64,000 nucleotides of DNA from Odiellus spinosus (lineage: Eukaryota > Arthropoda > Arachnida > Opiliones > Phalangiidae), in assembly GCA_963920705.1 (NCBI GenBank), contig OY987231.1, positions 18,825,024-18,889,023 of the forward strand. Direction: 5' to 3'. Of the stretch, positions 47,854-60,760 are shown piece by piece; the first letter of the stretch is position 1, and every line of letters starts with the position of its first letter. The translations under genes were made by a program, and so were the position numbers. The notes under the pieces are model-generated. The model did no database searches. It saw only the letters and a list, made by a program, of their open reading frames with translations, and was not told the DNA's origin.

Positions 47854-50319
47854 TTGAGAGTGAAAGCGCTCCTCAAAACCTCCTTGTAATAGAATATAAT
47901 TGAGCTTTAGATAAACCTAATTTTAAAATGGCCTCTCATTCCCGTGGCATTTGGGGGTAAAACCTACGATACCATTCCATAAAAATAGGGTATTTCCCGA
48001 CAGTTCAACACTATGAAACTGTTTTAAGTGTTGAAATCGACTATTAAAAATAATCGTTTGTATTTATTAATCTCTTCAGATGACCTCAATATTTTACAAT
48101 TGAACTCTACTCCAAAGCAGTGTGACCCTATAGTGACGAAGTTCACGCACTCACTAACCGATAAGCGAACTATACTGAAAACTTTTGGATATTGAATCAA
48201 GGTTTTTAGAGTAAAAACCCTATTTGAATATACAGACATAATCTATTCCAGCAGCCTAGAGCTCATTGAATGCGCTGCCAATTCAAGGAAGAATGGACAG
48301 GCTAAATGAAATTTAAATATACAAAAAAAGATGCTGCTACGCACCCTTAAAAAAGGTCAATTACCTCATTGGGGTCAAATTGTTAGAGAAATTTTAAATT
48401 AATATTTTTGAAATATTAGTTTATGATTTAAATTTGTTTAAAAACAAATTGGCTATATAAACCAATGCAGCTTATGCTAAATTATATTCTTTGGAATTGA
48501 AAGCAAAAAGTTAATATCGAAAGTAATCCTTTGGATCGTATATTAAAAACTCCCTTAAAAGGAAAATTATCCAAAAAAGCTTTTTTATTTTTCGGAAACG
48601 GAATCGCGCGTGATTTGTTTTTTGACCGTTTCACCTGGGTTTCACTCGAAAGTTTACCCCTAAAACGACCTAGGACACTTAGATACATCGACCTCTATAT
48701 AATTGTTCCACTTTTATTTAAAATCAAAATTGTGTTGTAGGTATACCGTACGTTGCGAAATTTCAGTAACAATTTAAAAACACCACCAAAGTAAAGTTGG
48801 ACAGGGCATTGGGTTGAAACACTATACCCCGCAAACTAAAATTCTGTTAAACTTTTCAACTTTTAGCCGCTAATTAGGTTTCAAGTCCATCTATGTTTAA
48901 CTACACACTAGGTAATGTCTAGTTGTATACAACGCGAAGATTATTTTTCATTAATTCTAATCAGTAAAAGGTTTCGTTGATAATTTTCAGTTGTACAGTA
49001 TTAGTTAATCCTATCTTTTTAACGAGGTCACGAACTTTGGGCGTGAGGCTAAAAACCGCTAACCAATCACCGACCTCTATTACTCTTTTCTTTCTTACGA
49101 TTCGTTTAAAAGATATTAAGGTCAAAATTGTTTGGGTTTCCTCGAGAAAGGTCACAGCACCGGCTCTCTACCGGCGCCATCGCGAACCTAAATTCAAATA
49201 ATCTAGTTTTATAGAAAAACTTGAACCTCCAATACTTAAAAGTGAAAGTTTTTTTTTTTATCTTTAAATATTTCGAAGTTTAAATTATTATACAGGTGAG
49301 ATCAATTTCAAATTCATGGCGAATCGGTGACTCTGTGCCGGTTTTGAACAGCTAGCCTGGAGTTATTTTGATTTTTTAGCAGCCGCGGCTGGATTAGATC
49401 TATGATTATATTAGCATCACCGCGTCACGTACGGTGGAGAAAGTTAGAAAAATTTGTTCTTTTTTAAAAAGTTGTTGTTTTTCTTCGAGTATATGAATGC
49501 GGGTTTATGTGTTAATATGTTTTAGCGTGGCTTTTAGGGTAATACCCTTAACTGTCAAAAGTTTATTTTCGAAAAGAAAAAATATATAAAAATAAGATTT
49601 AATTAACTTATACGATATAGATTTGGGTTTAAACGTGAACTCTGGTTCGGTCTTTAGGTCGTCCGTTCGTAATATGGTAATATTCAAGTGATAAATTATG
49701 TTTAATGCTCAAGAATGGCATTACACGCACTATCCTGGGAACTTGATATCTTAAGTTAATTATTAAGTTAAGTATTACACTTCATGCTAGACTTTTAAAT
49801 CCAAAAAATCGTCATTTTTGGCGTTTTAGTTTAATATTATACATTAAGCCACCATTAATTAGTACAATTTCAAACTGTCCAATCAAAAAATTCGATTAGT
49901 TTCGGCTATGGCGTCTTTTTATTATGTTTGGAAACTATATCAGTTCAGATCTATTCAGTTTAATCTTACAATAGTTGGATTAATGAAACTATAAGAGCCT
50001 CGACCGACAAATAAATTGTAAATTTTCATCCAAAGCTGATTGGAGAATGTGCTCCGAAACACAACATGATATGTTTTTTCATTAATTTTTCCTATTTATT
50101 GTTTTACTTTTGCATAAAGTGCAAGAAAGTGGAGGATTTTTCATCTCTCTGTATTTGCTTATTTATTCATTTAATTTATTTGCATATTTCCTGACGACAA
50201 AACAACATTTTTCTTCAAAAATCACAATTTATTTTATAATAATATATATTTATTTCAAGAGCGCTTTTCTCATTTTATTTTCTCAATTTTATTTTCTCAA
50301 TTGATTCTCGAGTTTTTAC
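47854..50319. other. Intergenic, AT-rich
   Basis: Several 60-75 codon ORFs, none with recognisable domains or splice context. A GC-richer patch lies at 49150-49190. Confidence 0.45.
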
Positions 50320-50543
50320 CAGGGACGGAAATAAGACAATTTTCTTATTGGACAAATGTCTAGTAACCCCCCTTATCGGACATTTAACAAAATTACCGGA
50401 CAGTGCTACATTTCCTGTATTAAAAAATACTTTTTTTTATCGGACATTTGTCCAGTGACCCCCTCTCAAAAATAAAACGTTATCGGACATTTTGGAAAAT
50501 TTATCGGACAATGGCCAATGACTTGTGCTTATTTCCGTCCCTG
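50320..50543. mobile_element. 224-bp inverted-repeat element (CAGGGACGGAAATAAG ends)
   Basis: Exact 15-16 bp inverted ends. The interior has several ATCGGACATTTG motifs in direct orientation. An imperfect TTTTTA repeat flanks both sides. Non-coding. Confidence 0.82.
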
Positions 50544-52575
50544 ATTTTTAGGCGCATTCAAATATCAGTTTCAAAAATTAAATTAGGCTAATGTAAAATC
50601 CATTAGATTAATGAAAGAACCATAGAATGAACTCTTCAAAGTGTTTATGTTTATTTAATTTCTTATAAATAATAGTAGAAACATTCACAAACCTGTTATG
50701 ATGCGTGTATAATTACGAATAATTTAAATATTGAAAATTTGTTTTTAATATCATACATTTCAATATTAATTATACTTTCTTATGCACCCTTGGAAGGCAC
50801 TACATTGTTTAAATGCTCCATTTTCAGTGGCTACCGGTGCCTTTATTAGTTTTACGCATATATTAGATTTAAAAGAACATTTTTTCATTATTACATTACA
50901 GCAAAGGGCGGTATGGGAATCTTAGCAAACTTTAACAAAAAAAAAAAAATTAAATTATGACCCGCTTAACGTGACACATAAGCATATGTGTAAGTTGTAA
51001 TCTACGTGTCGCGAATTAAATATTTATCTCGTTACTAATTTACGGTCAGTTCTAATATCTCAAAATTAACTTCGTTAATCACCCTATAAGGAGAAAAGAA
51101 CACTCTTAACCTTTCCAATTATTTCTAGCGAAAGTGAAAGGCATTTTTTTTCTTTTTTTTTTTTTTAATTCCTCCCCTTTCCTTTCCAAGTTTAAGTAAC
51201 CGGCGTTAGAGATTAGATAATTACTACCACGCTTGGACTAAGAGAAAGTCGGATGAAGTTTTCTGGGCCACAAGGCCAAAAATTCCAGCTTTAAAATATA
51301 CAAAACTGCGTGATATTCCTCGGGCCTAGTGGTTTTTTAACCCGTTACAAAAATAAATTTTATATCGAGCTTGAACTCGCGTGTTTTCAAACTTTATCTC
51401 GTTACGTGACTTTCATTTCAAATCTCGCCCTGGGTTGTTGGCTCGCCATTTACGCAGCTAGAAGCTCGTTACGATAACGTGGCCGGATAATGATTTCAAA
51501 ACATATATATATGAATTTTTTTATTTAAAAGTTCACTGAGATTTAGAACTTTCTTTTTCTTCGTGTACATAAATTTTTACGGATTGAAATTTATTATATT
51601 AATTTTATTTAAATTATTCTAGTTTCGTTGGAAATTTCGTTTTTTTATCGTATCTTTTGAAATCAATATACGATTTTAATTTTTAATTTCGGGGATATGA
51701 ACAATATTAAATACGAGGGGTCGCACACTTTCCAAAACCCCGGACAACACCTTGCTCAAAAATCATTCCAAAATTATTAAATTTTCTTAAATGTGAAATT
51801 AATCCGTGATTTCAAAATCCCAAACTAATTTTTGGATATGTCCGACCCTTAAATCAGATCTGATGGCGTATGAGATTACTCGTAGCCAGCGGCAACCTCA
51901 TTGGTTAAAGGATAAATCTAACCTGATGTAAGTTACATTACAGTGTAATAAAATGCATATAGACTTTATGGTGTTCATCGGAAATGATAATATGAAAATT
52001 AAATTAATTCAATAGATGATTTTTCGGATATTGTGCTTAGTTTATTTATGAGTACATTATATATTTGTGAAATTAAAATTGAATTAAATAATATTTTTAA
52101 GGCGATATTCGCTGGAAATAAGTATTTGATAAATGATTGCCCAAAGCGAAACAACTGCTCATGAACTAGAAATCTCGAAAGAGTTTCGGAAATGCCTTCA
52201 GTATATTGCCGAAAGTGAAGATAAAACTTTATAATAAATTATATACACTTAAATTTTATTATATTTAAAAGCTTATTAAATATATAATAAATAAATCGCC
52301 ACAAAAAAACTAAAATTGCTGGATGAAATTATTAATTAATTAATTATTAATTAATGTTTATTATCCAATACTTTTCTCAACAATTAGAACTATTTACATG
52401 GATATTACCACGATCTGGTGGAAATTAAACAATTAAATCCATATTCTCTTAATATTAAAATGATAAAACGTCAAAGTCTACTCACTAACGAGTTTGTGGA
52501 CTAGGAAAGTAGGTTTATTTCAATTTCAATTCACTCCAATTTAATTCAAGAATGGTTTTGGAGAGCGGACTACCT
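50544..52575. other. Intergenic, AT-rich
   Basis: I see no gene or complete element. Confidence 0.5.
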
Positions 52576-52956
52576 CAGGGTTCGTACACGAAAAGTCAGG
52601 AAATTTGGAAATTGGCCCAAAAGGTCAGGGAAAAGTCATGGAATTTTAAAATGAGCCCTTAATGGTACAGGTCAAGGAACTGATTATGATTGGTTGACCG
52701 AATTATCGGAATTAATTGAAAAGTAATTATTATAAACTGAAAATATTTGCCTAAAGATTCAAATTTTTCTCATATTCTGAGTGAACTATCATTGATTGAT
52801 AAACTATGTCAAAAAAATAATGGGAATGGCTCGTGAGAATAAATTCATGAAAAATGGTTAAAATTGGTCAGGGAAATTATTTAGAAATGGTCTGGGAAAA
52901 CCTGGAAGGCTGGAAAAGTCAGGGAAATTAACTTCCAAAATTTTGTAGGAACCCTG
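52576..52956. mobile_element. 381-bp CAGGGTTCGTACA element
   Basis: Ends CAGGGTTCGTACACG and TTTGTAGGAACCCTG are inverted. Internal GGTCAGGGAAA motifs are present, with GAAAACCTGGAAGG near the right end. Same family as the GORAB intron element, but without the tandem expansion. Confidence 0.8.
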
Positions 52957-53539
52957 TTTCAATTTACGCGCAGTGTTATTTTGAAAAGTATATTTCGCCG
53001 TAAACAAAATTATTGTAACATTGCTTTTGAACTCGGCTCGAAGTAACTTTGATGTTTCATTGAAACTGGCGAGTTATAGTAACTCCCCTGAACCACTTCT
53101 GATAGATTTCATTTTTCAAACTGGTAATAATTTCATCAAAATTGTGGTATTCAGTGATGAACTCATTTGTAAAAGGAAATCTTGGTGAAAAAAGAATCTA
53201 ATTACAATTAACGGTAGGTTTAGTATACTAATTTTGTCATTTTTGAGAATACGATGGTGCTGGAATCATTTTGACAGTATGTGACGGAGCTCATTGAAAT
53301 GCGTGGCTCAGCGGGAAGACGTTAATTCGGTTTCTCGCTTAAAGTCGTTCAAGCGGGGTTTTTATATAAGGCCAGCAATATACCTTCTACAACGCGCGTC
53401 CAATATCCTACCGCCTTCTACAAGCTAGCGGATTGACACACTTTTTGCCCTTAAATATAAGATTTTTCTAGTCGATCCTTCTTAACTCTCGTGGATGTTC
53501 TATGAAATATACCTTGTCACTATATACTAAATTTCTTAA
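52957..53539. other. Intergenic
   Basis: A moderately GC-rich stretch at 53280-53450 has no recognisable gene. Confidence 0.45.
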
Positions 53540-53890
53540 AGGGGGAATTCAACCTAACAACCAGTCAATTTTTTTATCGATTCCTTATCATTTAAATAGG
53601 CCTAATCCACCAGTAACCAAAATTACAAACGAATATTAAACTAGAAATAAATTTAAAACTTTCCTGGAAATTAGGTTTAACTGGATTCATGGAGATTTTC
53701 AATATCTTCGCATTGATGGATCAGCGACCAATGATCATAGGCGAGATCTCCATTAGACTTTCGATAACATTCGATTGGTTGCTGACCCATCAATGCGAAG
53801 AAATCCAGGATCTCCAGCATGAATCCAGCTAAGCCTATTTCAAATTTATTTCTAGATTAATATTTCTTTGTAATTTTTCTTACTAGTAGA
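53540..53890. mobile_element. AGGGAGAATGCAACC family, copy d
   Basis: TTAA at 53536-53539, then AGGGGGAATTCAACCTAA, both inner arms and the copy b/c type centre. The right terminus is lost. Confidence 0.75.
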
Positions 53891-54287
53891 ATCTTTATAT
53901 TAATATTAAGGTCATTAAATCCGAAGGGAAATCAGGTTGATTTTTTAACAGCAACAGATTCTAATAGGGCTTCAAAATGAGATTAGTTACTACAGAATCA
54001 GCCAAATAATAAGAAAAATATGAATTTTCAAAATTTACCATTCCGTCTACCAAAAACTACCACTTTTTATAAAATTTATAAACGAGCAATTTGGGGAAAA
54101 ATACATGATGGGAAACAATTTATGGATACCAGTTCTTTGCTGGAATAATAAATTTTGCGTATGATGTATCGCACAGTCTCGTTGAAGGAAATAAATTCTA
54201 GGAATTATCCTTAAGCATTAAGCAAATTTTTGGGGATTATTTCGAGGATTATTTAAAAGGGATAAACCAAATCAGGATTACCCTTTA

Positions 54288-54815
54288 TTAAAAAGGCCGT
54301 AAGCTTTCTCTGCAATCTCTTAGGCGTAAACCGATTGCAATATTAGAAAGTAGATATTCCCTAGATTATTTTAAAATAATAAAATCCTGCCTCGCCACTC
54401 GAAAAAGATGCCTCGCCACTAATAGAAATCGAGCAAAATTTCCAAAAATGACCCATATTTTAAAATGGCCGTAACTTTTCTCTATAATCTTCTAGGCATA
54501 AACCGATTGCACCATTAGAAAGTAGACATTCATGAGATTATTTTGAAACAATAAAATCCTGCCTCACCACTCGAAAAAGGTGCCTCGCCACTAATAGAAA
54601 TCGAGCAAAATTTCTAAAATAATCCATATCCTAAAATGACCGTAACTATTCTGTACAATCTCGTAGCCATAAACCGATTGCACCATTAGAAAGTAGACAT
54701 TCATTAGATTATTTTGAAACAATAAAATCCTGCCTCACCACTCGAAAAAGGTGCCTCTGCCACTAACAGAAATCAACCAAAATTTCCAAAAATGACCCAT
54801 ATCTTAAAATGGCCG
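54288..54815. repeat. About 172-bp tandem repeat, three units
   Basis: GGCCGT-type anchors at 54295, 54467, 54638 and 54811 are spaced 172, 171 and 173 bp. Each unit carries AAACCGATTGCA, TTAGAAAGTAGA and CCACTCGAAAAAG. Units 2 and 3 are closest. Non-coding. Confidence 0.9.
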
Positions 54816-54995
54816 TCGAAATTTATTTAGATACATTTTACTGAGAAATCGGTATAAACCTGTTATATAAGACGATTCCAAAGAAATTGAGAAACTAAAT
54901 AACAAATCTTTTAACCAACTTGTCTGTCTATACAAAACGGGAGTTTTCTTTCACCAGTTAAAAAAGTTTAGTAGACGACTAGCTCTACGTCAGAC

Positions 54996-55287
54996 CAAGG
55001 AGGATCAGAGAAGGAGAGGAAATGTGGGGACGGCGCGGTTCCTACTGCGTCGGCCTAAACTCCCACTCTGGGAGAACGGGGGACAGACGGGGGTAGAGAT
55101 GCTTCGTGGTAAATTGTTGTCACGTGGGTAAAACGAATCCTTTATGAGACGCGCTAGCTAGCGACCACGTGACAACAGTTTACCTCGAGAATTTCCTATC
55201 CCCCCTTTCCACCCGAGTGGGAGGTTGGCTCTTCTCTCTCTAACTCAACGCAGCCCCACATTTCCTCTCCTTCTCTGATCCTCCTTG
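54996..55287 (-). mobile_element. 292-bp MITE (CAAGGAGGATCAGAG ends), copy 2
   Basis: Inverse orientation to 25686-25966. Flanked by GTCAGAC at 54989-54995 and 55288-55294. About 10 bp longer than copy 1 because of extra sequence near GGGGGACAGACGGGG. Confidence 0.88.
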
Positions 55288-55294
55288 GTCAGAC

Positions 55295-57200
55295 TATACG
55301 AGTCTGTTGGTGCAGAAAAAAATAATATTGAGGGTGTTAAATATTTTTCAATCTATGGAACGCGCCATTGACCCGACCGAAAATAAACTCCCAGTCTTAA
55401 CGGTTATATTACAAAAATTCCTGTTTCCATTGTTCTCCTACGCTTTTTTTTTATTATTATTATTATTTTTTTTTTTTTGAGAATCTCTCTACAACACTTT
55501 GATAAATCACGTTATATTTGTTTGTTTGTTTATTTCTGTTTCCGCAAAAACTTAATTAGCTCGTGTAAGAGGTTCTGACTCGTTAACATACGTTTCCTAT
55601 ATTTATTTTTATTTTTTTTTCCGGAAAGTCTCCTAACCTGAGCCTCACGTGACCTCGCTTTCTGTCGTTTTTTTTTGCTATGTTCTGGTTTGAGTCAAGT
55701 ATTTTGTTGCTGGGGCTTTTTTTTTATATAACGGGATTCTTTTTAAATATCGAAACCAATAAAAATTCTATAGAAATAAGAAAGCCTAGGAGTTAGGCCT
55801 AAAATCGGGCCTAACATTAATTTCATTGTAGGTAATTTCTTCATTCGTTAATTATGTCATACTTAGAGGATTCTAGTTATTTGCTTTAGTAACTAATGAT
55901 CAGCAGATTGTGGTGCCTTCTACAACACTGTAAAATGCAGTGTAATTTCAATCACCATTGATTTTGAGTTAGAACTAAAGATTTTAATCCAATATTACAG
56001 CATTTTTCAATATAATCTGGTAAAATTAATGTGTATTGGGTACAAACCACCAGTAAAAATGTAAATACTGTATTTAGATCAATAAAGTAAACCTCATAAG
56101 CTTGCTATTCAACTGAGAACGCGGTAGCAATGAACTTTTTACACGTAAACATCTGTTATTTTGTAATGTGAAATCAATAATTCTCAAGCCTTTGTACCAT
56201 AAACTCAATATATATCTAGTGTATATATTATATTATGCCGTTTTAATTAGGCTACTCAGAAAATCATTAATTGACACAATGTATTTAAGAGAGTACTCCA
56301 ATAAAAAACGCCATAAATTTGAATGAATTTTAAATAAACCAACTTAAATACTAGTATATTTACCAAATAATACGCAGCATCTTATAATAATTAAATTAAT
56401 CTAAATAATTATAAGATATTACCTGGAATCTTACTGTTAAATTGATATTAGAATTAAAAAAATTATCAAATATTTCCAAACGTTAAATTTAATTTAACAT
56501 TACTGGAAATTGGATGAAATAAAATCAAAAAAATATCTTTTATTTTATATTATTTTTAAATATTATTTTAAACTGACACGCTACCGGTATTAGTATTAGA
56601 TTAATTCAACAATTTGTTGTTAATTTACACCTACGTTAATAATGTAATACTACCAAATTTATTTAAATTTAATATACCTTAAGCTCAAAATTTCAAGACA
56701 CGTGTCAGTCCACTGTTTATTAAAAAAACCTAATATTCAGTAGTATATTTAAAAATGATTATATCACTAAGATATACGCAAGTGTCTAACTAAAACACGT
56801 ATTCGTTTGTATTACAAAATCTCACGAGGTTAACATACCCGCCATACACATATAACATACATATATATAAGAGTAAAAGGTCGAAAACCCTGAAAAATCC
56901 ATAATAAAGCCTACCTTGACGAGAAAGAACCAAACCGATGAGCACCGTTTATTCAAACAGCGCCAAGTCTTGCGCTTATTCACTCTTTTGTCCATTTAAA
57001 TAATAAATAATCTTTCGAAACGATAAACTACCATTAAGTAAACAAATAAACAAACGAACGTTGGTCGCAAATAATCTTAGAAACGCCTTATGTCGAATAA
57101 AATTAAATAAAAATAAAAAAAACGCGATTAACCCAACGTTCGGTAATATAGAAAAACTTCCAAGTTCTCGTAAGAAATGTTTTGTATAATATAGTAAAAT
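55295..57200. other. Intergenic, AT-rich
   Basis: Long T runs and low-complexity sequence. No gene recognised. Confidence 0.5.
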
Positions 57201-57229
57201 ATTTTAACGCAACTGGATGGATGGATATA

Positions 57230-57500
57230 TTAAAGTAGGTCTAGGGCCCCCTAGTGTCGTCCCCTCTGAGGCGAAGCGTGAAGCGCATCTTTCTGGGGCC
57301 AGAAGCTTCAGTTCCGAATATATTGATTTTTTATCCGAAGAAAAATTCCCTTCCAAAGCCAGCGCCGCAAAACTGCTGGCCCGCGTTCTATTCACTCGGA
57401 GCAAAAGCGCGAAAATCTTCGATTGAAACACAAGCCCGCGCTGTTAAAATTTCCAAGCACACGCAGTCCTATCTGCGCGAACTAGGTGAATCCTGAAACA
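57230..57500. other. GC-rich island with open frames on both strands
   Basis: Clearly richer in G+C and CpG than its surroundings, with 69-80 codon frames on both strands (for example 57217-57426 plus and 57431-57204 minus). None matches a family I know, and no convincing splice partner is seen. It could be a first exon or promoter of a gene outside the window, or unrelated. Confidence 0.35.
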
Positions 57501-57990
57501 TGGATTATATATAACGAGAAATGCTAGACCCTCTTAGAAACGTTTCTACACTGGAATCAGCTCAGTTATAAAAGGGAGATACTATCCACTCAACATTGAA
57601 CTTGCGCCACACCATCCGCGTAATCTTTTTTTTAAGACTTATCAAAACGCGTAACGGGTTTTTATCCGTTTCTGGAATAGAACCTCCTTTTGTTCCATTC
57701 CAAAAAAGATTCGACAAATCGTCAGCTTGTAAGAATATTTTGCGTAACATTATCCCCAAGCTAAGTTGAGCAATGAATATCATATTAGGCTCCTTGATCA
57801 TTGTATCAGATTAAATTAGATACGTTAGAGAGTGATATAGTGTTTTATTTATCCATTGATAGAAATCAAGATCGAATTATATTAAATTTGACTCAATTTT
57901 AGTTAAAAAATAAGGGGCAAGGCTCGGTGCAAGCTCGTTTTAATATTTTCAACACAAAGTTTTCACCGAAGGGGATAAAGGTAAATCACA
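57501..57990. other. Intergenic
   Basis: A minus-strand 79-codon ORF at 57562-57801 has no recognisable features. Confidence 0.4.
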
Positions 57991-58102
57991 CAGTGTTGCC
58001 AAACACTTGTGAGCGCAAAATGAAGTTGATAGAAAGGCTAGCAGTTCAATTTTGAAACTGATCCGTTCTGAAAAACCTTTACAAACGATCCTGGCAACCC
58101 TG
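57991..58102. mobile_element. 112-bp CAGTGTTGCCA element
   Basis: CAGTGTTGCCA at the left and TGGCAACCCTG at the right are inverted with one mismatch. No clear target duplication. Confidence 0.55.
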
Positions 58103-58655
58103 CAATGAAGGGAAAGCTGGGTGGATTAGTTTATGTTAAAATTATCGAATTTTTTGTCACCTAATTAATATTTTTCTAAATTTTAACTAATATTATTATC
58201 CTAGAATAATGACATAAATTATAAATTCTCTATAACGTTTGTAATTTCCGAATTACTCCATTACTAAAATTATTAATCCTGGTAAAGATTTTGTTCTTAA
58301 TCTTATCAAAATTTGATTTTTGGTGATCTTCTGTAGACTCATATATTCTAAATTAATTCACATCAATTAATTCATGGAGGTTGAATCAATGTGCCTGTAG
58401 AAGGGTTTGAACTTCAAATCTTTCGTGTTCGCAGTGAAATCAACGCAGAGGAGCAGATAATTTAATTTATTATTTTTCCCATTTGATTTTTAACGGGTAA
58501 CCAATTTAAATTTAGCGCGATTCAAAATTCTACTACTACTAAAAGCCCTTAATTTTTATATCAACAAATATAGTTTCAATTTAAAATATTTAATTATTTT
58601 TCATGAATTTCAAAGCAAAAAAGAAAAAATTTGTAAAATGCATCATTATTCTAAT
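58103..58655. other. Intergenic, AT-rich
   Basis: Nothing recognisable. Confidence 0.5.
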
Positions 58656-58992
58656 CAGAAGTCGATGAAACCCTCCTTTGAAGTCTACTACTCTAATGTT
58701 CCATATAGCGCTCCTCTCTGTATGGGTAAAATTCCCAATTTTACGAGATCGGAGGGGTCCTACTTCATACCCACTGTCTACGGAAAATTGGAAATTCTCT
58801 CTCTCCACAAACGACGACGTTTTTTTGACGAACTCCAAGGCTGCTAGAGATATTCGCTCAACGAACTCCCGCTCCGAAAATATCTACCGTTAGGAGGCGT
58901 ACGAATCGCGCTTTTTGAAACTAACCCATACAGAGAGGGGTAGACAAGACCCGGGAGTAATAGACTTCAAAGGAGGGTTTCATCGGCTTCTG
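58656..58992 (+). mobile_element. 337-bp MITE (CAGAAGCCGATGAA ends), copy 3
   Basis: Flanked by TTCTAAT on both sides. One change in the left end (CAGAAGTCGATG). Nearly identical to copy 2. Confidence 0.92.
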
Positions 58993-60198
58993 TTCTAATT
59001 TATTATATATTATGTGAAGATTTAAAAACGATCCACTTCCACGTTTAATCGTTGTACTCGCTTAGATTTTTAATTAAAGCCCTTTAGGCAGTAATTTTCA
59101 CATTATTGATGAGCCTATAAAACCACAAGTGGGAGTATATCATCTTAAATACCTTTCTCTTACTTAAAAATGAAAATCCGACAAAAATTTCCTTGTGTTT
59201 GCGATATCTAAGAAGGAGGCGCCCCTTTTTTTCCCTTTTTACGGCCACAATTTCCTGGTTTCTTAGTTCCGAATTAAGGATTGATGAATTGTTTAGTTAA
59301 ACTCATCGTACACGAGTATTTCCTTCCCATAAAGAGTAGGATTTTCATCCAAGAATTCATACATATGATATTATTAGGGATAGCAAGAAAATGATTATTG
59401 TAATAACAATTGTATGGAATCGGTGTACCTTAACCATATATATACATCTATATATTCTTGTAATTTCTATCAAAACCGGTCACGCCTGGCTGAAACGAGG
59501 CTGAAATCCGTTATAGTGGCAAAAGGGGAGAATTTTATTTCAATATTTAACGGTATTCATCGAAGGATTTTTTTTTAAATCTGGTCAAGTTCAAATTTAA
59601 GAGGTTTTTTTCATACTAGTAAATTTTTTTCAGGGTTGGTAAGATGGGTCAGTGTTGAATAAAAGTATAATATCTATACCAGTTCATCGGGTTTTTAAAT
59701 ATTCACAAGCTGAGAATCAAGTCACACGAACAACTTGTCTCAAGAGCAGTGGATTTTATATTCGCAAAGTGTTCATCGTTCGATTTAGTGTCGAATTGTA
59801 ATTGTTCGCAAAATGTATATATTTGAATAATTTAAAGAGATACTTTCACAGATTTTCATGAAAACCAAATTAAAATTTTCTGAACGATCATTATCAAAGG
59901 CGTGTAATTAGTTACGTAATCGGATTTTACGTAAAATCCGATTACGTAATTGATTACATGTCATTGGTAATGCTAAATACGTTCTTAGTTTTGAAGTCAC
60001 TTTAGTACAATCAAAACTATGGGCTTGTACACATTGATTACGTGGGTAAAACAAATATTACCTCGTTTATATTTCATATATCATCTACAACAACAAAAAA
60101 TCAACATTTTTAGTACTTTGCCCATAAAATACGTTTTTGTCATCATTTACCTATTGAACCCAACTATTGTCATTCGATTTTTTCGTATCAAAGTATTA
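58993..60198. other. Intergenic with a perfect palindrome
   Basis: AT-rich. The 38-bp palindrome at 59912-59949 is described separately. No gene. Confidence 0.5.
59912..59949. repeat. Perfect 38-bp palindrome without spacer
   Basis: TTACGTAATCGGATTTTAC followed directly by its exact reverse complement. Contains TACGTA three times. Confidence 0.9.
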
Positions 60199-60202
60199 TT
60201 AA

Positions 60203-60756
60203 AGGAAGAATGCAACCTGACAACAAGTGATTAAAACTTAAACAAAACTAGGCTTAGCTGGATTCATAGAGCAGGGTGACCACTTTTCCTATATTTCCTA
60301 TTTTTTCCTATATTTTCACCTTCTTCCTATTTTCTCCTATAATTTAATGGCAATTCCTATAATCTCCTATATTTCTACTCAAAATCTCTAGTTAAGGGTA
60401 AAGTTATAAATCATACTTTCATCTGTGGCCGAATAAGATTATTTTAGCTTAACTGTACATTTTCCAGTGAAAATAGTCTGTAAAATTCCATACTATTTAA
60501 GCAATTGGATCACATTAATACCATGTTTAAACCGGTGGCGAGAGTTGTGATGCAATAATAAACATGGTTCCTACTTTAAATTAATTATTTTCCCATTTTA
60601 TCATATATTTTACACTTTTTTCTTCCTATTTTATCCTATATTTTACATAAAATTCTTCCTATATTTCCTATATAGGATTTTCAAATTTTCAGTTGTCACC
60701 CTGCGACAAGGAATCGGTAAAAATAAAACACTTGTTATTAGGTTGCATCCTCTCTT
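60203..60756. mobile_element. AGGGAGAATGCAACC family, copy e, interrupted by another element
   Basis: TTAA at 60199-60202 and 60757-60760. Left part AGGAAGAATGCAACCTGACA up to about 60271; the right part resumes at 60704. The middle is replaced by the CAGGGTGACCACT element, so that element is younger. Confidence 0.82.
60272..60703. mobile_element. 432-bp CAGGGTGACCACT element, copy 2 (nested)
   Basis: Ends CAGGGTGACCACTTTTCC and AGTTGTCACCCTG. About 30 bp shorter than the copy at 38359. No satellite is attached to this copy. Confidence 0.85.
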
Positions 60757-60760
60757 TAAT

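Noticed and set aside
57204-57496. Coding exon in the GC-rich island
   Set aside because: Open frames on both strands without a recognisable protein or paired splice sites, so it is kept only as an unexplained island.
45945-58992. Small ORFs at 46018-46335, 47451-47754 and 58590-58893 as a gene family
   Set aside because: They lie inside the three 337-bp MITE copies and occur on both strands.
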